From Trochalopteron elliotii (Eukaryota > Chordata > Aves > Passeriformes > Leiothrichidae): DNA of 64,000 nucleotides. The position numbers were made by a program, and so were the translations under genes. Shown here in pieces: positions 49,801-64,000 of this stretch (position 1 is the stretch's first letter; every line of letters begins with the position of its first letter). Under the pieces are notes generated by a model. It worked only from the letters and a program-made list of their open reading frames with translations, did not search any database and was not told the origin of the DNA. The DNA lies in the NCBI GenBank assembly GCA_024734555.1, contig JANPWX010000168.1, positions 1,274,252 through 1,338,251 of the forward strand, given 5' to 3'.

Positions 49801-52463
49801 GGTCACCCTGCTCTGCACACACTCTAATGGTTTGATGTCCTCATGCTGTGGCACAGATATGAACAAATGGCATAATGGAGTGGGTGGGTTTGTTTGTTTG
49901 TTTGTTTGTTTGTTTGTTTCAAGCACCTTAAGGCTCTTCAGTGATGTGTCTGTAAAGTAACTGACACAACGTTTTTTATGCTCTTTTGCCTAGATTATTC
50001 TGTGAAGACTGGAGATACTGTGATGATGGAGGTTTGCTGCCAAGACTGCTACTTGAAGATCCAGAAGATTTCTTCTTTGCCTTCAGAGTGTGGGATGGAT
50101 TTCAGTGACAGAGACGACACGCTGAGTTTGGGCAATGAGGCTGAATTGTGTAACGCTCTGGCTGGACTTCAGACAAGCACCAAACAGAATGGCAGCACTC
50201 CAGTGTGTGTGCTGGAATCCTCAGAAATAGCCCTGCTGAATGACACAGCCTACCACGAATGCTTCAAAGCTGCCATGAGCAAAGTGCTGCTGTCATTAAC
50301 TCCAAGTAAGGACTTGCAGTCCATGGATGTTGATGGACATGGCAGTGGGATAAACCTCCAGGAGCATCAAAACAAGAGCTCTGTAGGTGTGGATCCTGAT
50401 GCTTTGTACATTTTAGATGTGTCTGAAGGCTTCTCCATCCTGCCAATTATAGCTGGCAAGCTTGGACCAGTTAGAGCCTACAGTTCTGTTGAGAAAGAAC
50501 AGCATCAGGCAGCACTTCATGTCATTGCAGAAGCAAACCATTTCCCTAAGGAAACATTAGAGTTTTGGCTCAGCCACTTAGAAGAAGAAAGTGTGGTGCT
50601 ACAGAGACCCAAATCAGACAAACTGTGGAGTATTATTATCTTGGATGTTATAGAGACATCAGGTTTAATCCAGCAGGAAGTGATGGAAAAGGCTGCAATA
50701 TCCAGGTACAAAAATATTCCTAAGAATCTGTAATTACCTGAAAAATCTTAAGGATATTCTTTGTAACTATGTAATTTCTGTTATGTTGCTTCTGTAGAAA
50801 AAGGTTTTTTCCTTGGATTGAACCTCCCAGTGTTTCTGGCATGACCATTGTATACGTTATGTTTTTTTTAAAAGCATCAAGATTTCACCATCTCAGATTC
50901 CTTTATCTTTTTTTTATGCAAGAATATGAATGGATGATGATATTCATTGGGCTGTCAGAAGTTTGCAGGATGGCAAAGAATAACCAAGGTAGCTTTTAGT
51001 GCAAGGTTAGAGAAGCCTAGATTTGTGTACGTGTCAAACGGTTGTCGGAACAAACTGGTCCTGCTAAAAGACAAACACATGGTGTTAGAACAACCAGGGA
51101 GGCAGCAGCAAAGCTGCTGTTCCTCACAGCAGGAGGAGTGGGAAGGAAGGCAGAAAAGTAAAATAATGGAAATGGGTAACTGAGTGCGAAATGGATTTAT
51201 CCCCTTTTGTGGGCCTAGGGAACCTTTACTCTTGACCTTTGTGTTTAGTGATGGCAGGTTATGCTTAGGAGCACTTGACTTCAAAGAAAGAACTAGTGTG
51301 CCTTTCTTCAGTGTAGTTACTGTTCTTTCATTGCTGTTGATTGCTCAGCTTTACAGGTGAAATCCCTCTCATTTTACAGGTGTCTGCTTCACAGTGGAGG
51401 GAAGATTTTCCCACAGTATGTGTTGGTATATGGGATGCTCGTAGAATCAGAGTCTCTGTTGCTGGAGAGCGCTGTTCAAGGAACAGAACCAACTCTGGGC
51501 TTCAATATAGCCCCTTTCATCAACCAGTTCAAGGTAGGAAGCTGGTGGGTGGCTTCCAGGCATGGTTTCAAAGCTGCAGCTGTTTAGATTTGGTGTGAAC
51601 TGTAAAAAAACACTGTTGAAACTATCAAGAGAGGTTTTTTGTGACCACACAGGGACCTTGAGATAAACTAAAATGGGTGAAATTTGTTTTAGAACTGGCA
51701 TGGAAGTTTTGTCCCAATTACTCTACAGAAGAGTGACTGTGCTGTTACTGTTCACAGGCAGTTGTATTCCAATGTTTCAGCAGGGATTAAAGGGCTGTGT
51801 TTTGCATTTTTGTCTGTCTCTGACAGCCATTCCAGTAATTCCTGGCAACTTTTTGTGTTATGATTAAGTTTTCTACCTTTTCCCTTTGTAATGGCTGTTG
51901 CTGCCTGAAGTTCTGGTCTGTATTTTCAGGTACCTGTTCGTGTGTACTTGGATCTCTCCACTTTACCCTGTGTACCCCTGAGCAAGCCAGCAGAGCTCTT
52001 AAGGCTGGATCTCATGAACCCTCTGCTGAACAGCCCCAGCAGAGAGGTGAAGGTGAGTTCTGGGGCCCAAAGTGCATTTAACTACTCATTTAACTACTCT
52101 TCTGCAGCTGCTCCTGTGGGCTAAACGTTTCAATACAGGATTTACTTGTCTGCAGCTGTCTCTGAAAAGGTTTGAAATGGTTTGAACTAGTTCCTTTTTA
52201 AAGAACAAAGCAGTATAACTGAGTATTATTATTTTAAATGTTTTTAGATCCAAATTTATAAGTCCGGCCAGGTCACTGCCATTCCCTTCTGGTATCACAT
52301 CCATCTAGATGAAGACCATAGCTTGAACACATCTGATGAGTCCTCACACTGGAAACAAGCTGCAGTTGTTCTGGATGAGCCCATCCCAGTTCAGGTTGGA
52401 GATGAACTTGTACTTGATGTCCAACACCATAAAAGCAATATCAGCTTTACAGTTAAAAGGTGA
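37624..52463 (+). CDS. PRMT9: PRMT9, protein arginine methyltransferase 9 (complete, 12 coding exons)
   Basis: PRMT9 is a type II arginine methyltransferase that makes symmetric dimethylarginine. Its known substrate is the splicing factor SF3B2. The coding exons are 37624-37809, 38229-38377, 39248-39484, 40011-40178, 41246-41348, 42345-42451, 44821-45013, 48691-48874, 49994-50705, 51380-51533, 51930-52052 and 52248-52463. They total 2532 bases, or 843 residues plus stop, against about 845 in human (from memory). All junctions are GT-AG and in phase. N-terminal TPR-like helices (about 22-57, 68-100, 101-134) precede the catalytic methyltransferase domain with motif [12 protein letters not shown] (180-190) and the acidic loop [11 protein letters not shown] (Glu254, Glu263). 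A second, degenerate methyltransferase fold follows (about 530-843, LDVSEGFS at 583-590). The start was chosen because an in-frame TAA lies 7 codons upstream (37603) and an A is at -3. The catalytic motifs look intact. Confidence 0.97.
38229..38377 (+). CDS. PRMT9: PRMT9 coding exon 2
   Basis: Residues 63-111 plus two bases of Arg112. Acceptor TTTTCTAG; donor AG|GTTTGT, which is weaker than the others in the gene. It encodes the second TPR repeat ([19 protein letters not shown]). The following intron 38378-39247 contains an A-run near 38506 and nothing else recognised. Confidence 0.95.
39248..39484 (+). CDS. PRMT9: PRMT9 coding exon 3 (TPR3, motif I)
   Basis: Completes Arg112 and encodes residues 113-190 plus two bases of Ser191. 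It carries the third TPR ([20 protein letters not shown]) and the SAM-binding motif [12 protein letters not shown], at 180-190. The exon is clearly more GC-rich than its flanks. Acceptor CTCTCAG; donor AG|GTATGC. Intron 39485-40010 has no recognised feature. Confidence 0.97.
40011..40178 (+). CDS. PRMT9: PRMT9 coding exon 4 (SAM-binding fold)
   Basis: Completes Ser191 and encodes 192-246 plus two bases of Arg247. It includes the post-I segment with the acidic residue that binds the SAM ribose ([11 protein letters not shown]). Acceptor TTTTTCAG; donor AG|GTACGT. Intron 40179-41245, about 1.1 kb, is AT-rich with nothing recognised. Confidence 0.97.
41246..41348 (+). CDS. PRMT9: PRMT9 coding exon 5 (double-E-type loop)
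   Basis: Completes Arg247 and encodes 248-281, including [16 protein letters not shown]. Its glutamates (254 and 263) occupy the position of the catalytic double-E hairpin of PRMTs. Donor AAG|GTAGGT, phase 0. Intron 41349-42344 has no recognised feature. Confidence 0.97.
42345..42451 (+). CDS. PRMT9: PRMT9 coding exon 6
   Basis: Residues 282-316 plus two bases of Arg317, including [16 protein letters not shown], the start of the PRMT beta-barrel. Acceptor TTTTCACAG; donor AG|GTGTGT. The following intron 42452-44820 (2.4 kb) is AT-rich, with no repeat family or gene recognised. Confidence 0.96.
44821..45013 (+). CDS. PRMT9: PRMT9 coding exon 7
   Basis: Completes Arg317 and encodes 318-381, including [20 protein letters not shown] of the barrel. 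Acceptor TCACTCCCAG; donor CAG|GTAATG, phase 0. Other long frames over this exon are shadows. Intron 45014-48690 (3.7 kb) holds an (AAT)6 microsatellite at 46652-46669 and no gene. Confidence 0.96.
46652..46669 (+). repeat. (AAT)6 microsatellite
   Basis: Six perfect AAT units in PRMT9 intron 7. It is a simple repeat with no visible functional context. Confidence 0.9.
48691..48874 (+). CDS. PRMT9: PRMT9 coding exon 8
   Basis: Residues 382-442 plus one base of Asp443. It contains [19 protein letters not shown] and [10 protein letters not shown], the conserved C-terminal end of the first PRMT module (the region of the THW-type loop). Acceptor TTTGGTCAG; donor G|GTACGT. Intron 48875-49993 carries a CR1 fragment and a GTTT repeat. 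Confidence 0.96.
49384..49885 (-). repeat. CR1 LINE 3' fragment in PRMT9 intron 8
   Basis: A minus-strand CR1. The left end (tagaatcttagaatatc) is the reverse complement of the CR1 tail, followed by aagctggaagggacccataaggatcattgagtcc and the 5'-going blocks, and it is lost near atggcataatgg. It is antisense to PRMT9. Its 118-codon minus-strand open frame is repeat-derived. Confidence 0.9.
49888..49919 (+). repeat. (GTTT)8 microsatellite
   Basis: Eight perfect GTTT units lie directly next to the truncated end of the CR1 and about 75 bases before the exon 9 acceptor. Confidence 0.95.
49994..50705 (+). CDS. PRMT9: PRMT9 coding exon 9 (large linker and second module)
   Basis: The largest exon, 712 bases. 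It completes Asp443 and encodes 444-679 plus two bases of Arg680. It covers the end of the first module ([15 protein letters not shown]), a low-conservation linker (about 470-575) and the start of the second methyltransferase fold. There LDVSEGFS (583-590) stands where a G-x-G-x-G motif I would be, so this half is presumably non-catalytic. Acceptor TTTTGCCTAG; donor AG|GTACAA. Intron 50706-51379 has nothing recognised. Confidence 0.97.
51380..51533 (+). CDS. PRMT9: PRMT9 coding exon 10
   Basis: Completes Arg680 and encodes 681-731 ([20 protein letters not shown] ... [10 protein letters not shown]). Acceptor ATTTTACAG; donor AAG|GTAGGA, phase 0. Intron 51534-51929 has no recognised feature. 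Confidence 0.97.
51930..52052 (+). CDS. PRMT9: PRMT9 coding exon 11
   Basis: Residues 732-772 ([20 protein letters not shown] ... SREVK). Acceptor TATTTTCAG; donor AAG|GTGAGT, phase 0. The intron to exon 12 is only 195 bases (52053-52247), with nothing recognised. Confidence 0.97.
52248..52463 (+). CDS. PRMT9: PRMT9 coding exon 12 (C-terminus)
   Basis: Residues 773-843 and the TGA stop at 52461-52463. It encodes [19 protein letters not shown] and ends [12 protein letters not shown], close to human ...HHKSNVSITVKQ from memory. Acceptor TTTTTAG. The 3' UTR starts at 52464. Confidence 0.97.
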   Translation: MQIYKSGQVTAIPFWYHIHLDEDHSLNTSDESSHWKQAAVVLDEPIPVQVGDELVLDVQHHKSNISFTVKR

Positions 52464-52544
52464 AGTGTGTCCTGTGTGATGTGATTTGTGCTTAATTACC
52501 TATGCATAAACTGACTGTTCAGAACAACACTGCTGTTACTTTGT

Positions 52545-52550
52545 ATTAAA
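52545..52550 (+). other. PRMT9: Candidate PRMT9 polyadenylation signal ATTAAA
   Basis: The first poly(A)-signal-like hexamer after the stop codon, about 82 bases downstream. A canonical AATAAA follows at 52794-52799 and further ones at 53304 and 54498. Which one is used cannot be decided without transcript data. Confidence 0.4.
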
Positions 52551-52793
52551 GTCTAAATTTTATTTACTGAGCAAAAAGGCTGATTTGTTGCTTTAATAAT
52601 AGATACTTAGGTTCCACTGGTGGACTAAAATTTGCACTGTAAGGGTATCTTATCAAGCAGTTAGAGGAGGTATTGCCTTCACTGCAGCACAAACCTGACT
52701 GCTGGCTCCTGCAGTGACTGAAGCAGTGGGACAGAGTTCTGCTACCAGGTCAGCTGTAGTGAGGGAAAAAAGCATCTGGGTACTTGTACCAGC

Positions 52794-52799
52794 AATAAA
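52794..52799 (+). other. PRMT9: Candidate PRMT9 polyadenylation signal AATAAA
   Basis: The first canonical AATAAA after the PRMT9 stop. It is followed within 30 bases by a GT-rich stretch (gagctgtggctgtttgg), which is compatible with a cleavage site and would give a 3' UTR of roughly 350 bases. Confidence 0.45.
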
Positions 52800-52819
52800 G
52801 AGCTGTGGCTGTTTGGAAT

Positions 52820-54506
52820 ACAATCCTTGTTTCTGAAACTGTGATTCCACTGCTCAGTTGCCAGAGCCTCCTACGTCAGTGTATTGAGATGTTATCCTTG
52901 TGGGAGGACTGAACAGCATTCCAGCTGCAGTATCACAAATCAGTGCTGCAAACAGAGCATTCCAAAAAGCTGTGAAGGAGTGCTGTTGGGTAACTCAAGC
53001 TATATAATGGAAGGTAAAGCTGGTAAACTTTTTAGAATCTCCCAGAGAATTTTTTTCTGGCAATACAATGGGCATTAACTTGTCTGTAGAAAGTTGTATA
53101 AAATACATCAGTCACATCTTCTAGAAGTTCTGGGCCTGCTGAAGTCATTACATACTCTTCATTAGGTCAGACATTTCAGATAGAAATAACTTAAACTATC
53201 AATTTCTATTTATTTCTATCACGTTTGCTCAGTTTACCTTCAGGGGCTGTTAGAGCTGGGGTTGTCCCAGCCTCAGCTGAACCTGCACCTGATAAATTGC
53301 TGTAATAAAGCTCCTTTTGGAAGGGTGGAGGAAACACCTCCATTTTATTTTTTTCCAAAGCAGAGGCACAGAGTCATGTTTTCTGAAGATAAAGTAACTG
53401 AATACCATCCTTTATCCAAGGGGTACAATGTATAATGAAATGCAAATGAATTAGAGTAGGACAGAGGCTTTTGATACTACATAAAAACCAGTGTTTCTTA
53501 AACCCAAACCCTAAAACCATGATCCATAAAATTTTAAGTTAGTCTGACACAACTAAACCTGGCAGGTACATGGTGATTTCACCAGAGTGCAGTTTTATAG
53601 GAAAGTGTTTAGGTTTCTTGTGCAGGAAGACCCCTGATAAAAACAAAAACCTTACAGAAGGTGTTAGGTGTATTTATTAAGATTCTAGTAATTAAGATGA
53701 AAGCAAAATGACTTCAAGACAAATGAAAGACATTCTAGTGTCCTTGAGTAAGGCAAGAGCAATCCTTAAGACTTGCAAGATTTCTATTTATTTTTTTAAT
53801 TCAGTAGTAGTCTTTAGGGAAAGGTACAATCCTATAAGCTACTGCAATTAAAAAAATAATTGTCTCCCAGAAAAAAAAAAAGCAGGAATATTATATTGTG
53901 CAAATAGGGTAACTGAATAATAATAAAATAACTTAGTAGCTTTCAAGAAATGCTCTGAAAGAAGTAACAAAGACACTTAAATAGCTGTTTTCCTATCAAA
54001 GTCCCCTCTGAACCTTAGTTTTACACCAAACAGACATAACTTCAAGTACTTAAAAAAAAATTGTTCAGAGTGAGGGTTTTGAAGAGCTAGAGCACAGCAG
54101 CTCCTCTGCTTGCAGCAGCCCTGCTCCCTCAGATATTACTCCTACCTCTGCCCCTTTTTGCCTGAACACATGCAGGAAATCAGGTTATTTCTGGTAGTGG
54201 CTGCAGAGGCACTGAGGTCCCAATGCATTGTGAACCTGTACAAGTTGTTTCCTTTTAGAGCAAAGCTATTACATGCATAAGGTGATAACTGGGATCAAGC
54301 ATGGATTAGAAGATTCTGATTCTTCATAAGCCCAAACAAGTGTTCCCTTTGCAGTACAAGCCATGAAATACTGAAAGCACAAACTCTTGCAGTAGTTTGT
54401 GCATCTTAAGTCCCACAAGGACCGTTGTACTCATGTGTCATTCACACTCTTAAATTACTACAGCAGTAAATCAGATTGATAGAAGGTGAACAGTTTAAAT
54501 AAAATC
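52820..54506. other. PRMT9-TMEM184C convergent intergenic DNA
   Basis: AT-rich sequence between the likely 3' ends of two convergent genes. No coding frame, repeat family or RNA gene is recognised. It contains further poly(A)-like hexamers on both strands. Confidence 0.55.
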
Positions 54507-54512
54507 TTTAAT
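54507..54512 (-). other. TMEM184C: Candidate TMEM184C polyadenylation signal ATTAAA
   Basis: Reading the minus strand from the TMEM184C stop, this is the first AATAAA/ATTAAA-type hexamer I find, giving a 3' UTR of about 1.5 kb. It lies 4 bases from a plus-strand AATAAA (54498-54503). Confidence 0.4.
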
Positions 54513-55999
54513 TGCTTATTTACAACAAAGGCAATGAGTTGGCAAATTGAAAATCATGGTTTTCACTTTCTCACTAACTTCAGATACAGCAAGTACAGAC
54601 TCAGCTATAAAATATGCAGCCTAGTGAGTAAGGCGCGATATTTACATCACACTAGTACTGCAAAAAAAGCACTTAAGATGAATTTACTGACAGCCAGAAG
54701 TTAAACATTTATCCTGGAAATGCTAACAATACTGAAAAAGAAACTTGAGATGTTGTCATTTAAAAAGTAGTGCTCTACTGCTTTGGTTGTTTTTGTCAGA
54801 TTGCAAACATGCAATAATAGTAAAAATCTGATAATGGGATAAAAACAATACCTCTCTGACATTGTCAGTTTTTGCAAAGTAACATTTAGATCCAAGTGTA
54901 CTCCTTCTTGGGCTGAAATCTAGTCCTAGTAACTCCAGTACTAGACTAGCTACATAGTTTCACCTCAGCAAAGATCTTCTCTGGGGGAAAAAAACAACTA
55001 TTACATTTGAATCCAGGCTATACTAGAAGCATAATACAGTCACACACAGACACAAATTTAAGAACACAAATTACTACAGACACAAGATATCCTTCTTTAA
55101 CAGCTTAAAAAACCCTTAAGTGTTAAAGAACTTATTGCAGCCCAAAATAAAGAAATCACTTTGTTTTCTATTTCTTTTTCAATATCATTCATTCCCCCTC
55201 CATGTATTTTAAGCTAGTAACCATTATTCTTATTTTAGAAGGATAGGGAAAAGAATAGTCAAGGTAAAGTATTAATCCAAAACTTACCATCCTGGCTGTC
55301 TCTTCTTAGACATAAAAGACTTACAAACTATGAGCCTCAAGGACAACAGATACACCAACCATAGGATCTGGGAATGGACTGATAGCAAGGCCTGCAGGGA
55401 ATGTATTCTTTGTAGAGGTTCTTTACTAATGCTTGGTAGTAACTATCTTCATGAAGGGACTTAATTTAGCTATGTAGGAATGGGAAGAAGGTGGCATCTG
55501 TACAGAAGCTATCATTTCACCCACACTCCATTCAGCATTGGGTATGGAAGTTAACCATCAGTAAGACAAGCAAAGTTAACACAGTTTTTGCTACTGCACT
55601 CCTTAAATTACATTCTTGAAATTAAGCTTTCCCATTGCTAGTAGTACTTGCACTTCGTTTTTATATGAGCAGAGGGTTTTCAAATGTTTCTTTTGCACTA
55701 ATGAAATTCAGTGTCATTTTCATATGATGATAAGCATTTAGCAGTTTAAGGAGATGATGCTTAAATTTATGCAGAAACCTTTACAGTGTGCGTGTTTCAT
55801 ATCCATGGGGTACTCATAGATGCTCACATCCATCACAGATTCTGGATTCAGATGTCAGTTACAGCCATACCATATCCTCTTCCTGTCCATGCAGCAGCTT
55901 TCCCAAGCTTTTCAACTTTCATCCTTAAGAGTACACGTGAACAGGACTCGTGTGGAAAGTATGTAATGACTCCTTGACACATTCAAAGAAAAGGCCAGT
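54513..55999 (-). other. TMEM184C: Probable TMEM184C 3' UTR
   Basis: Sequence between the stop codon and the first poly(A)-like signal on the minus strand. No coding potential or repeat was recognised. The assignment rests only on the absence of an earlier signal. Confidence 0.45.

Positions 56000-64000
<8,001 letters not shown>

Noticed and set aside
49469..49822. 117-codon minus-strand frame in PRMT9 intron 8
   Set aside because: It lies wholly within a CR1 fragment and encodes translated LINE sequence.

Overview
This 64-kb window is vertebrate nuclear DNA, almost certainly from a bird. The evidence is the many CR1 LINE fragments with the avian-type 3' tail (ATTCTRTG-like octamers), an avian-style ERV LTR, AT-rich introns and three GC-rich CpG-island promoters. 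The species cannot be fixed from the sequence alone. No bacterial, phage or CRISPR-like content was seen.

Three protein-coding genes are present, in an order that matches (from memory) human 4q31.23, reversed: ARHGAP10 (minus), PRMT9 (plus), TMEM184C (minus). ARHGAP10 and PRMT9 are divergent (head to head, about 6 kb apart). PRMT9 and TMEM184C are convergent (tail to tail, about 3.5 kb between stop codons).

Region by region. 1-30643 is intron 1 of ARHGAP10. It holds no recognisable coding exon, but contains two CR1 fragments on the minus strand (1251-1862, 7030-7651) and an LTR split by a younger CR1 (20332-22097). 30644-30797 is the first coding exon of ARHGAP10, the start of its BAR domain, inside a CpG island cut by a 357-base run of N (30862-31218). 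A plus-strand CR1 (about 31360-32097) and unique intergenic DNA follow. A CpG island at 36410-36850 is the likely PRMT9 promoter. PRMT9 is complete: 12 coding exons between 37624 and 52463, 843 codons plus stop, every exon junction in phase. TMEM184C is complete at the coding level: 10 exons from 63984 down to 56000, 445 codons plus stop; its promoter runs off the right edge. Its intron 1 carries two CR1 fragments in inverted orientation.

Functionally the three genes are unrelated neighbours. ARHGAP10 is a BAR-PH-RhoGAP-SH3 regulator of Rho GTPases at membranes. PRMT9 is an arginine methyltransferase whose known substrate is the splicing factor SF3B2. TMEM184C is a multi-pass membrane protein of the OST-alpha/TMEM184 family. 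I found no evidence for a new biological system. The items most worth a second look are structural: a nested CR1-in-LTR, a perfect 15-bp palindrome inside a CR1, an AT-rich repeat array lying directly against the TMEM184C exon 8 acceptor, the inverted CR1 pair near the TMEM184C promoter, and an unusual AT-rich start-codon exon in PRMT9.
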